Assembly (NCBI GenBank): GCA_902586885.1
Contig: CACIJG010000003.1
Span: 1-64,000 of the forward strand
Direction of reading: 5' to 3'
Length of the DNA: 64,000 nt
Source: an uncultured Alphaproteobacteria bacterium
Lineage (GTDB): Bacteria > Pseudomonadota > Alphaproteobacteria > Rhodobacterales > Rhodobacteraceae
Made by a program: the position numbers and the translations under genes. The notes under the pieces were generated by a model. It did no database searches, was not told the origin of the DNA, and saw nothing but the letters and a program-made list of their open reading frames with translations. Positions 54,055-61,827 of the stretch are shown here, one piece after another. Each line of letters begins with the position of its first letter. The stretch's first letter is position 1.

Positions 54055-54288
54055 CTAAGGGTTGAACTCTCTAACCAACCCTACACCCACAAGAATAAAA
54101 ATATGCATTAGTACTTTTTTTTGACTATCAGTTAGACGATAAATTGTTCTTGTCATTATGGCTTCAACTATCTTGTCTATGACTTCGACTAAAAATAAAC
54201 ACAACCTATAAATTAAAAGTAAAGCTTTATACGAATAATAAGCACCAACTATTACACAAGTGAGAATATTACTTAGGAAATTAAACAT
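54055..54288 (-). CDS. Small membrane protein, island gene
   Basis: A roughly 77-residue frame from ATG 54288 with two hydrophobic segments (about 1-15 and 18-40) and a third near the C-terminus. It would be the last gene of the minus-strand train, just after the HD gene. No good ribosome-binding site is seen, and the composition is simple, so it may not be expressed. Confidence 0.35.
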   Translation of the reverse strand: MFNFLSNILTCVIVGAYYSYKALLLIYRLCLFLVEVIDKIVEAIMTRTIYRLTDSQKKVLMHIFILVGVGLVREFNP

Positions 54289-54811
54289 TAATTGAACGTC
54301 GATAAGCAGCTTCAATAACTTCGCTTCTTTTAGCAGCTTCAGTGCATAGTCTATCGGGCGAAGGTTTAATCCCTACTCTACCCAAATCAAGTCTATCTGA
54401 GTCCCAGCAAGTTTGAACAGTTATACCAGCTTCAATCAATCCATCTGAATGATATTTACAGGCTTCAATTAGCAATTCCGTTTCTTTCTCGCTAATATCA
54501 AGCCACTTAGCATGTATTTCCTTAACATATTCTGCAGCTCTTCTTCCATGTTCTAAATCAAAGTCTTCATTATCTCTTTTGCAGTCGTGCATAATAGCAA
54601 ACAACTCAACAACGTTTAAGTTTGCACCCGTTTCCTTCACCAGCATTCGTCCATTATAAAGTACACGCATCCAATGGTCTTCTCCGTGTATGATTGAGTT
54701 ACCAAGAGGAAATTGTTCCAATAAATGTTCTAATAGCTCCTGGCTAAGAACTTTTGAAGTATCAGCATTTAAATCAAATAAACTCATTCTTTTAAATGAC
54801 TCTTTCACCAT
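54281..54811 (-). CDS. HD-domain phosphohydrolase-like protein
   Basis: A 176-residue protein with the HD pattern: H42/H46 in IHGEDHW, H75-D76 in IMHDCKRD, H121 in KYHSDG, and Asp residues in WDSDRLDLG. HD enzymes hydrolyse nucleotides or phosphate esters using metal ions. An alternative ATG at 54787 would remove 8 residues. It overlaps the MORN gene by 20 bases. Nucleotide-related HD proteins are common in defence islands, which is context only. Confidence 0.75.
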   Translation of the reverse strand: MVKESFKRMSLFDLNADTSKVLSQELLEHLLEQFPLGNSIIHGEDHWMRVLYNGRMLVKETGANLNVVELFAIMHDCKRDNEDFDLEHGRRAAEYVKEIHAKWLDISEKETELLIEACKYHSDGLIEAGITVQTCWDSDRLDLGRVGIKPSPDRLCTEAAKRSEVIEAAYRRSINV

Positions 54812-55181
54812 CTTTGAAGCGAATTAACTCTACAATAGTTCCATCCTCGCTATATTGTTTAGATATGCCATGACGAACATTGTTTTTAACTTGGTCAACG
54901 GCTTGAACTTGACCGTTTCGGTAATAAAAATAATGCTCGCCGTTACAAATACCATCTTCAAAAAAACATTTGTTAGCAACCCTCCCATTTGACCAGTAAA
55001 TAATAAAATAGCCGTCATATTTACCATTTTTTAGGGAGTACTGACAATATAATGGACCTTCTTTACTGTAAGACTCAAAATCACCGTCAGCTAGCTCATC
55101 TGTTCCTTCATAATAATGGAGCCCATCTCTTTCCTCAAGATTGCAATTCATTTTTTTCCCATCAGCTAAAAATATAGACAA
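54792..55181 (-). CDS. MORN-repeat protein (YwqK-like)
   Basis: A 129-residue protein with about four MORN-type units (KNGKYDGYFIIYWSNGR, EDGICNGEHYFYYRNGQ, KNNVRHGISKQYSEDGT). YwqK-family proteins are annotated as antitoxin-like, mostly by neighbourhood. The start is TTG at 55181, or ATG 55151 (10 residues shorter), and overlaps the upstream membrane gene. No signal peptide. Confidence 0.75.
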   Translation of the reverse strand: MSIFLADGKKMNCNLEERDGLHYYEGTDELADGDFESYSKEGPLYCQYSLKNGKYDGYFIIYWSNGRVANKCFFEDGICNGEHYFYYRNGQVQAVDQVKNNVRHGISKQYSEDGTIVELIRFKDGERVI

Positions 55182-55446
55182 GGGCTATAATTATAATAAT
55201 CAAGCTAAACAAAATTGAAATAAAAGCTAATAGTGTTTTCAAACCGTCATGGAGCAAAGCAAGTATTATAAATCTAGTTTCATCCCAACCATATACCATC
55301 CAACAAAACACCAAAGACCAAGGAAAGAACGCGATCATTAACGTGCTCATAATTGCAAAATCGACAAAACCTAAAACAAGGTAAGGGTTTTCCACATCTT
55401 TATTATTTCGTCCTTTAATCGCTATTTCATTTAGTTTCTGGTTCAT
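55162..55446 (-). CDS. Small membrane protein, island gene
   Basis: A 94-residue protein with two to three hydrophobic segments (about 20-48 and 68-92). I use ATG 55446, with GGAGG upstream, rather than the TTG at 55458. It lies between the Cas4-like and MORN genes with overlaps, so it belongs to the train. No family recognised. Confidence 0.6.
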   Translation of the reverse strand: MNQKLNEIAIKGRNNKDVENPYLVLGFVDFAIMSTLMIAFFPWSLVFCWMVYGWDETRFIILALLHDGLKTLLAFISILFSLIIIIIALVYIFS

Positions 55447-55475
55447 ATTAACCTCCAAAGTTTTAGTATCAATAA

Positions 55476-56315
55476 TTAGAAATTGTAAAGTGATTGAGTT
55501 GAATTAGTTGAGATGCAATAAGAATACTGATCTGCATAAGCACAGTTTTTACAACTTTCATTTGGATCAGGAATCTCATGTTGATTCATCAATTCAATCA
55601 TAGCGTCGACGTTTTTCTCTATCCAAGAGACATTCCATTTATATGGAACAAGAACCTCATCAAAGAAAAAAAGTCCTCTAAAATCCTGTCTATCTCTCCG
55701 CGCATTACAAACCAAAAAATATGAAGTTTTATCAACCTCAAAACCCATTTTTTTGAGGAGATATGCATAAAAATCCATCTGCATTTTATATCCAAGGTGA
55801 AAAGGATCCGATAGATATTGATCTATCTCAATCCCTCCAAGTTTTGCCTGTGACTTGTAGTCTACAATTATTAACTTTTTTGTTTTGGTATCCTGCCAGA
55901 TATCATCAATTCCTCCTGTGAGAATAATATTGGAGTCCTTATAATTAATCATTAGGCCATGACGAAGAGCATCCCTCCATTTATCCATATCTGGATGGCT
56001 AAAAGGTACTAAGTAATCTAAATTATTTTCATAAAAAAGCCGATGGGGAACCTGTTTCTCTCTGCAAGAATCGAACTCTTTTTTCAAAAGAAGATCAGTT
56101 GTTTCATTAAGTGTCCATCCTGGAACACCAGGAACTTCAAACCCCTTCACTCTATCCAAATAGAAACAACGCTTGCAAGTCAGATAGTCTGAAAACTTAC
56201 CCCTACTTATTTTAAATTTAGTCGCTTGGTTTGGTGAGTAAATTGAAGATGCCATTACTCTTTTACCTCTTGCTGGAACTAATACCTTGTTTTTATTGCG
56301 CTTTAAGTCAATCAT
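55476..56315 (-). CDS. PD-(D/E)XK nuclease with Cas4-like cysteines
   Basis: A 279-residue protein. The nuclease core shows D137/D138 in GGIDDIW and D152-x-K154 in IIVDYKSQ, the PD-(D/E)XK pattern. Cysteines C47 and C50 (CKRC) near the N-terminus and C255, C258, C267 near the C-terminus resemble the Fe-S binding set of Cas4/AddB-like nucleases. It probably acts on DNA ends. No CRISPR array or other cas gene is present. I recall close relatives as standalone nucleases in phage and island genomes. Confidence 0.85.
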   Translation of the reverse strand: MIDLKRNKNKVLVPARGKRVMASSIYSPNQATKFKISRGKFSDYLTCKRCFYLDRVKGFEVPGVPGWTLNETTDLLLKKEFDSCREKQVPHRLFYENNLDYLVPFSHPDMDKWRDALRHGLMINYKDSNIILTGGIDDIWQDTKTKKLIIVDYKSQAKLGGIEIDQYLSDPFHLGYKMQMDFYAYLLKKMGFEVDKTSYFLVCNARRDRQDFRGLFFFDEVLVPYKWNVSWIEKNVDAMIELMNQHEIPDPNESCKNCAYADQYSYCISTNSTQSLYNF

Positions 56316-56360
56316 TCAAAGGTCCTTTCAAAAAAAATTTAATAAATTTGATAGACAATT

Positions 56361-56666
56361 TCAGTCGATAACACCTGAGTCTATTAGGCTAATAATGAAG
56401 AAAAGACTTGATATAAAAAAAACCTGTCCAAGAAATACCCCAAGTCCAATTTTCAGAATATCCAAAAACCATTTTTTTAAAGCCATTTTTCGCTTAAATT
56501 TTTGCTTTGAAAAATTCGTGGGGTCTGACTTATAATTTTCAAATCTTATAAATTCCTCAATAAGTTGGGAGTTTATGTTAGGTCTTTTTTCTAAAGTGAT
56601 TTCTTTAGGGACGGCTTGATTTCCAAAATAATTTTGTGGAACAAGTGCTGTTGAAATACTTTGCAT
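56361..56666 (-). CDS. Small membrane-anchored protein, island gene
   Basis: A 101-residue protein with a soluble, basic N-terminal part and one long hydrophobic segment near the end (about 72-96). ATG 56666 has GGAGAG upstream. Function unknown. It lies between the Sel1-like and Cas4-like genes. Confidence 0.6.
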   Translation of the reverse strand: MQSISTALVPQNYFGNQAVPKEITLEKRPNINSQLIEEFIRFENYKSDPTNFSKQKFKRKMALKKWFLDILKIGLGVFLGQVFFISSLFFIISLIDSGVID

Positions 56667-56667
56667 A

Positions 56668-57168
56668 TTATCTCTCCATTTGTTTATGTTTTTTACAAAT
56701 AAATTTTATTTGAGGTGGCCACCCTAGCGAACCTAATCTGTTAATAGAGTCAGAGGTTAAGCAGTCATTAAAATTAGATTTTTTGCACTGTTCTGCTAAA
56801 CGTGCATTAATTTCAATCTCTTTTTTTGATAATGAGGGAAATACCAGATAAGTGAAGGTATGCGCTATTTTATATCCCGAATTTTTGGCAATAGTAAGCC
56901 ATAAAAATGCTGTCTTTGGTCTGTAATAAAGACTTTCAGGTTCTGACAAAACTGCACCTAGATAAAAGGCGCCTTGGGCATCACCATTCAGTGCTCTGGC
57001 ACAAGCAATCTTCACCAATCGATCGTCATCATGGCGAGCATAGAGATATTCTAACTGATCCATACGAGCATCTTTAAAATCATGTGCTCTTCCTACAGAA
57101 CTCAAAAAAAGCAATAAAAGAAAGATTAAGACGAGAAAATAAGAGATGGAAAATGGTTTATTACTCAT
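56668..57168 (-). CDS. Exported Sel1-like repeat protein
   Basis: A 166-residue protein with an N-terminal signal peptide or anchor (hydrophobic 9-26, ending SSVGRA) followed by one or two Sel1-like helical repeats (GDAQGAFYLGAVLSEPE; TAFLWLTIAKNSGYKIA). Such repeats mediate protein contact. It overlaps the gene upstream by 8 bases. Location is probably periplasmic or membrane-tethered. Confidence 0.7.
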   Translation of the reverse strand: MSNKPFSISYFLVLIFLLLLFLSSVGRAHDFKDARMDQLEYLYARHDDDRLVKIACARALNGDAQGAFYLGAVLSEPESLYYRPKTAFLWLTIAKNSGYKIAHTFTYLVFPSLSKKEIEINARLAEQCKKSNFNDCLTSDSINRLGSLGWPPQIKFICKKHKQMER

Positions 57169-57382
57169 CTTCTGATGTCCTCTTTGGGAAAGATATTTTT
57201 TTTAAACTGGTTTCCAACTGAACATTAACTTCTCCCGAGAGATATCTTCCCCAGGCAATTATAAGTAAGTTGGTGATGGTATCAGTTCGTTTAAGAGACT
57301 CTTTTTCAAGAGACCTAAGAAAAAATTCTGGTATCCAAATAGGCACATAAATTGGCTGTTTCTTATTATTTTTTTCACTCAT
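57161..57382 (-). CDS. Small hypothetical protein, island gene
   Basis: A 73-residue protein with a helical middle (LEKESLKRTDTITNLLIIAWGRY) reminiscent of small DNA-binding ribbon-helix-helix proteins, but without clear evidence. GGAGAAAAA precedes its ATG. It overlaps the Sel1-like gene downstream by 8 bases. Confidence 0.6.
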   Translation of the reverse strand: MSEKNNKKQPIYVPIWIPEFFLRSLEKESLKRTDTITNLLIIAWGRYLSGEVNVQLETSLKKISFPKRTSEDE

Positions 57383-57416
57383 TTTTTCTCCGTATTTGCT
57401 TAAAATTAAATTTCAT

Positions 57417-58604
57417 TTAACCTATTGAGGCTTGGACATCTTTTTCAATTAATCCTATTTCTTCTTCTATAAGCTTAAAATCACCAGGCTCACCCTGAGA
57501 TTCCAGAACGCCAAGGAAACCCATGACCACACTCTCCTGATCATCTAACTGCTGCTCGCGATTGGCCCATATTTTTTTCATATAAGCCTTCTCAAGATGG
57601 AGTTGTTCTCGAATTTTTTTATGTTGTTCAAAGAGCTTTTTTAATTGTCTTGCAAAATTTTCAGATTTAAAAAACTCGTATACCCGTACTGCTTTTTCGT
57701 TCTTGTTTTCACCAATTTTATTAAGTCGATATTCGCCTAAAATTCGTGTTCTCAAAATTACTAAAACAGCCCTAAGATCATTAAATCCAACAATAAAAAT
57801 TCCCTTATGAATGAAATCAAATTGCTCTTTGGGAAGCGTATATGAGACAATTACACCTAAAGCGACACTGTTATCATGCATGTCACCCTCAAGCTTATTA
57901 ACCCAAGATTTTTGAAAGGAACCTGTTGTAGTTTTAACTTCTATAAGAATATTACCAATTATATTTTGGTTATAAGCTACACCTTGTAAGAAATCAGCTC
58001 CTCTTTGTCCCTTCTTAAATTGAGTTACTTTATCCCATGGAAAAAATTTTTTTATTAAATCATGTATATAATTTTGCCCTATCTCACCTTGGACTTCCTG
58101 AGACATTGATTTTGACTCTAATTGGAGCTTCGCTATTTTGTTCCTAAGGTTCTTATTATCTTCACGCTCCTTGTTTAACTCTAAGTTGCTCTCTAGCTTT
58201 CCTTTATCATCATTGGCTTTAAACTCTTCTTTGAATTTCTGAAGGTGCTCGTCAGACTCTTTTTTTAATATTGGTAAAAGTTCTTTCCTGATTTCTGCTT
58301 TCATTTTTTTTCTCGTAGACTTTTTTTGGCGAAGCTTTTTTTGAAGTGCGAGAATGGTTTGCTCACTCTCTGAGTTTTCGTCCAATAAGTCTGAAACAGT
58401 TTTTCTTCCAGCCTCTTTTCCCTGCTTTATACCCTTCTGAAGTGCTTTAAGTTCTCTACTCTCAGTATCGCTCTCCATCTCTGATAGCTTTTTCTCAAAC
58501 TCAATTCGCGTGTCTGCCAATTGTGACTCTGCCTCGGCAAAAATAGGATTGGTAAATTGATGCTGACAGTTAGGACATTTGATAGACTTGTGATCGTGTT
58601 CCAT
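57417..58604 (-). CDS. DUF2130 protein with N-terminal zinc ribbon and coiled coil
   Basis: A 395-residue protein. C10 and C13 (CPNC) start a small zinc ribbon; residues about 25-180 are a long charged coiled coil; residues about 185-330 match DUF2130 as I know it (GQNYIHDLIKKFFP, KGQRGADFLQ, NILIEVKTT, SWVNKLEGDMHD). The GAD...EVK spacing is like a PD-(D/E)XK nuclease core, so nuclease activity is plausible but unproven. It follows the helicase genes with 47 bases between. Confidence 0.85.
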   Translation of the reverse strand: MEHDHKSIKCPNCQHQFTNPIFAEAESQLADTRIEFEKKLSEMESDTESRELKALQKGIKQGKEAGRKTVSDLLDENSESEQTILALQKKLRQKKSTRKKMKAEIRKELLPILKKESDEHLQKFKEEFKANDDKGKLESNLELNKEREDNKNLRNKIAKLQLESKSMSQEVQGEIGQNYIHDLIKKFFPWDKVTQFKKGQRGADFLQGVAYNQNIIGNILIEVKTTTGSFQKSWVNKLEGDMHDNSVALGVIVSYTLPKEQFDFIHKGIFIVGFNDLRAVLVILRTRILGEYRLNKIGENKNEKAVRVYEFFKSENFARQLKKLFEQHKKIREQLHLEKAYMKKIWANREQQLDDQESVVMGFLGVLESQGEPGDFKLIEEEIGLIEKDVQASIG

Positions 58605-58651
58605 ATGTAATTCCTCTATTGAAAATTTGTCGGTAGCTAGAGCCCTTTTTG

Positions 58652-59809
58652 TTATGGGCTCTTGCTATATTTTTTTATTAATGTTGCTAAAGCTGTCATT
58701 CCCTCTGGAGGAATCTGCTGCACAATTTTTATAAGGTTTGGATTTCCTGAATAAAGAATGTCGCTTTTCATCGATTGGAAAAGTTTCGAGCCCTCGATGG
58801 CATCCTTATCGGAGATATCAATTCCCCTACATATTACGCCGTGCCTCCAAGCATTTTTATAATCGACTTGAAATGAGGTGGTTTGTAAAGTTCCACAATT
58901 AGCACAAATAATAGATTTCTGAGGCATAAGGCTGGAGCACTTTGAGCAACTTTTGTAATTAACTTTTGCTGAAGAAGGAAATACAGTTCCGCAAAATGAA
59001 CAGTTTTTGTCAGACATTGCGCATTGCTGATGACAAGAAGGACATTTTTTTGTTGATGGAGCTCTAGTAATTTTGGGTGGCACATGGGCCATTTCTTCCT
59101 CAATTCGCCGAGCATACTTCTGAAATATCTCTAGCATCGGCATTAAAAAATATGCCCTTGTAATGTCATCCTTATCGATCATTCTGACTACACGGCCCAA
59201 AGCCTGTCTGAAGTACAATTCAGTTTTTGAGTGCGGCATATAAATGCAACAAGCTAAAAGGGGAATATCAACTCCCTCGGAAACCATGTTGGGACTGATA
59301 ATCCATTTTTTATTTGAATTTCTGAACCTGCCTATCAATTTGTCTGCGTTTGGAAGACTACTGTTGCAATTAATAGGCTTTTCACCTGTCAGCAAATGTA
59401 CCAATTCAGTTGCATAATTAGCAAAAAAAATAGATGGGACGACCCAAAGACCTTTTGCATTTGGTATGTCGTAACGTATTTTTGTGAGCTCAGCATCAGC
59501 CTGTTGAAACATAGCTGCATGATATGAATACAAATCAGGTTTTCCAAACTTGTCAAAGTTTGGTGTATATGCCAAATTCTCGTAATCTATCGATTTTTTA
59601 ATCGATTTATTTATGAGCCCTTTTAGGGCCTTGGGTATTTTGGGGTTTTTTCCTCCCTCAACTATGACCCTACTTTTGCCAATATCAACTTCAAATTTTG
59701 AGGTAAAAACATCAAAAGTTGTGGCTCTACAGGACTCTCCAATAGCGTCTCCATATGTATGTTGAAAAACGCCAGCGCTAGGATGGTTAATAGCATTTGT
59801 TGCAATCAT
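58652..59809 (-). CDS. SF2 helicase, second RecA domain with zinc ribbons (split gene, part 2)
   Basis: A 385-residue protein that carries motifs IV-VI of an SF2 helicase: SEGVDIP near residues 177-183 and QALGRVVRM near 202-210, followed by two zinc ribbons (C256, C259, C270, C273; C288, C291, C302, C305). It lacks Walker A and B, which are in the gene directly upstream. Its ATG overlaps the upstream TAA by one base (TAATG). The two proteins must associate to make a working helicase, or be joined by frameshifting. Confidence 0.85.
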   Translation of the reverse strand: MIATNAINHPSAGVFQHTYGDAIGESCRATTFDVFTSKFEVDIGKSRVIVEGGKNPKIPKALKGLINKSIKKSIDYENLAYTPNFDKFGKPDLYSYHAAMFQQADAELTKIRYDIPNAKGLWVVPSIFFANYATELVHLLTGEKPINCNSSLPNADKLIGRFRNSNKKWIISPNMVSEGVDIPLLACCIYMPHSKTELYFRQALGRVVRMIDKDDITRAYFLMPMLEIFQKYARRIEEEMAHVPPKITRAPSTKKCPSCHQQCAMSDKNCSFCGTVFPSSAKVNYKSCSKCSSLMPQKSIICANCGTLQTTSFQVDYKNAWRHGVICRGIDISDKDAIEGSKLFQSMKSDILYSGNPNLIKIVQQIPPEGMTALATLIKKYSKSP

Positions 59810-60585
59810 TATAATGTAGCTCCCTTCTCATTAAAATGTAACCAGACAGTCTCATTTCCATCAGATCGAACTGGTGTTCCTGTCAAAATTAGAATTCGCT
59901 TTGTATCTCTAAAGGCATTATCTGCACTTTTCCCCCAAGCAGCCTCCTTAGCTGCATGATGATGCTCATCACAAACAAGAAGTACATTATGTTTTTGGCA
60001 GACTTTCTGAAAAGCCTCCTTAAGATTTTGTATTGAGCTCCAGGTACAACAGAGATCAATTCCAAAATCCTCAATATCACAGTCTGATCCAGTTACTTTT
60101 GTCATTGGCCGACCAGTAATTCTAGTAAACTGCGCAGCGCTTTGATTAGCTATTTCGTTGCGTGGCATAACCTTGATAACCCTATCGATCTCTCCCCTAT
60201 CAATAAGTGCTTGCGCCATAAAACTAGCTAGTGCTGTTTTGCCCGACCCAGGCGCTGTGTTAACCACGAATATTTTATTCTCAGGCTTGTTATCAGCAGA
60301 ATACCAGTCAAGGCCTTGTCTTAGGCATTTCTCCTGCCACTCTCTCATTTTAATTTTTGGTGCTTTTGTTTGCTTCATATATGTAGATGCTCCCTTTTTA
60401 ATGTTGCAAGACTCACATAAGGCTTGTCCGTTCATAAGTGTTGTTTTTCCCCCTTTAGAGAAAGGATGAATATGATCAGCGTGAAATGATCCCAACAAAG
60501 GCTTCGAGCAGATCTCGCATTGATTTCCTGCTAAAATCCTAAGGATCTTCCTGGATCGCTGTGAAAATCTCCTAGTCATTTTCAT
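59809..60585 (-). CDS. HNH endonuclease plus first helicase domain (split gene, part 1)
   Basis: About 258 residues from ATG 60585 (a TTG at 60588 and an ATG at 60579 are also possible). Residues 20-65 are an HNH domain of the McrA type (C24, C27, H39, N53, C58, C61). Then follows a SF2 ATPase domain with Walker A APGSGKTA (112-119), Walker B CDEHH (206-210) and motif III TGTP (236-239). The protein stops just after motif III, where single-chain relatives continue. It overlaps the HTH gene upstream by 14 bases. Confidence 0.85.
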   Translation of the reverse strand: MKMTRRFSQRSRKILRILAGNQCEICSKPLLGSFHADHIHPFSKGGKTTLMNGQALCESCNIKKGASTYMKQTKAPKIKMREWQEKCLRQGLDWYSADNKPENKIFVVNTAPGSGKTALASFMAQALIDRGEIDRVIKVMPRNEIANQSAAQFTRITGRPMTKVTGSDCDIEDFGIDLCCTWSSIQNLKEAFQKVCQKHNVLLVCDEHHHAAKEAAWGKSADNAFRDTKRILILTGTPVRSDGNETVWLHFNEKGATL

Positions 60586-60871
60586 CAAAGTAGTATTCAG
60601 TTACCTTTAAACTGTTTATTGGAAGTTCAGATGGGGGTGTACATTGAGTAGTCCTGTTGATCCGTTGAAGAGCTCTAGCCATCGGAACTTCACGAGATTT
60701 AATAACAAACGCTTTTTTTCTAAGCCTCGAAATTTCAACAGTTAAATTTCTCACTCCTAATAGAAGTTGAGCTTCTAAGTAAGTTATGGGCTGCCCTGAA
60801 AAGAGATGTTCATGCAGAGCATTAACACCACTATATCTAATTGCGTTGTTCTCAGATTCCTGAGTTTCCAT
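60572..60871 (-). CDS. HTH_39-type winged-helix protein
   Basis: A 99-residue protein with LHEHLFSGQPITYLEAQLLL followed by EISRLRKKAFVIKSREV, the pattern of the small phage-borne HTH_39 family. Probably DNA-binding. AGGAGAAACA precedes ATG 60871. It lies just upstream of and overlaps the HNH/helicase gene. It supports a mobile or viral origin of the train. Confidence 0.8.
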   Translation of the reverse strand: METQESENNAIRYSGVNALHEHLFSGQPITYLEAQLLLGVRNLTVEISRLRKKAFVIKSREVPMARALQRINRTTQCTPPSELPINSLKVTEYYFDEND

Positions 60872-60885
60872 ATTGTTTCTCCTAT

Positions 60886-61212
60886 TTAATGATTAATTAA
60901 GCGATTTATACGGTCTGACACAGCGACATCATTAAATCCATCCGCGTTGTCATCTCGACAATGTTCCCTGCACAAAGACCAGGGTTTGTTGGTGATTACG
61001 TCGTATACATTTCGACTGTGATAACCGCCTCTAAAAGGGTTATCTTTAATGATCGATCTAGAAATTTTTCCATGATGCGCTTCAATTATTCCGTTAGCTG
61101 CATCAATTAACTCTAGCTCATCGAATGTATCAGAAAATTGCTCTATCAATACATTCAACACGCTATAAAAGAGTTTAGCTTGGTTTGAACGAAAACCGTT
61201 ACTGAAAATCAT
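60886..61212 (-). CDS. Hypothetical protein, island gene
   Basis: A 108-residue soluble protein without recognised motifs. A strong GGAG lies before ATG 61212 and it is 14 bases upstream of the HTH gene, so it is very likely expressed with it. Confidence 0.6.
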   Translation of the reverse strand: MIFSNGFRSNQAKLFYSVLNVLIEQFSDTFDELELIDAANGIIEAHHGKISRSIIKDNPFRGGYHSRNVYDVITNKPWSLCREHCRDDNADGFNDVAVSDRINRLINH

Positions 61213-61305
61213 TTGTTTCTCCTTTAGAATTGGCTCCTTCTTTTCAATAAATGTCCAAACTAAAGGGTTTTATATTTCTAGCTCATTCTCATCCTTCTTA
61301 CTAAC

Positions 61306-61599
61306 TTAATGATATCTATTACTCTCTTCAGAATCTGATGAAAGCTGCTCTTCTAGTTCACAACCAACTCTTTTGTCACACGCATAAAGAAATGCAGAAA
61401 GAATAATTTGCATTCCCATTAAGGGAATTTTTTTATTTTGATCCAAAGCAATTGAGGAAGCAACATAGGCTAAGCCAAAGCAAATTCTTGAATAGTCTCC
61501 TTTGGACTCCCTAATAAGGTAATTTGTTTGGTCTAAAATTTGGTCGACATATTTAAAGCCAAAACTTTTATCGCGTGGATCATCTTGTCTGTTATTCAA
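61306..61599 (-). CDS. Hypothetical protein, first gene of the minus-strand train
   Basis: A 97-residue helical protein with an acidic C-terminus (LEEQLSSDSEES). The start is TTG at 61599, five bases after a strong GGAGG; the ATG four bases upstream is out of frame and soon stops. It has a consensus-like promoter upstream (61637-61665). No family recognised. Confidence 0.6.
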   Translation of the reverse strand: MNNRQDDPRDKSFGFKYVDQILDQTNYLIRESKGDYSRICFGLAYVASSIALDQNKKIPLMGMQIILSAFLYACDKRVGCELEEQLSSDSEESNRYH

Positions 61600-61636
61600 T
61601 CATTCCTCCAAAAGGGTAAATCGTTGCTTACAGGGG

Positions 61637-61665
61637 TTATATAATATACCGATGTAGCATGTCAA
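61637..61665 (-). promoter_or_regulatory. Sigma-70-type promoter of the minus-strand island train
   Basis: On the minus strand a perfect TTGACA (61665-61660) is followed after 16-17 bases by TATATA/ATATAA (about 61643-61637). It is correctly placed for the gene starting at 61599. Confidence 0.65.
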
Positions 61666-61762
61666 CACCTATGGGTAAACTTTTTTTCAATTCATGAATT
61701 ATTCGCTCACTTTTTTTAATTTAAAAATTTTTTATTCAATTTTTTCAATAGTTTATAATAAA

Positions 61763-61791
61763 TTGACTTTTTTTAATATTTGAGCTATTTT
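61763..61791 (+). promoter_or_regulatory. Sigma-70-type promoter of the CARF gene
   Basis: TTGACT (61763-61768), 17 bases, then TATTTT (61786-61791), 37 bases before the ATG at 61828. It lies downstream of an in-frame TTG at 61780, which argues for the ATG start. It sits about 100 bases from the divergent minus-strand promoter. Confidence 0.55.
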
Positions 61792-61827
61792 TTTCACACA
61801 AGAGTAATTTTGCAAGGATTTTTTACT

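Noticed and set aside
53987..54058. A 23-codon hydrophobic + strand peptide, like a type I toxin
   Set aside because: No ribosome-binding site or clear promoter, and AT-rich T-runs produce Phe-rich frames by chance.
55476..56315. CRISPR-associated Cas4
   Set aside because: The nuclease motifs and cysteines resemble Cas4, but no CRISPR repeats or other cas genes are seen, so it is called only as a Cas4-like nuclease.
61780..61827. A longer CARF protein from TTG 61780
   Set aside because: The likely -10 box covers this codon and a good ribosome-binding site precedes ATG 61828.
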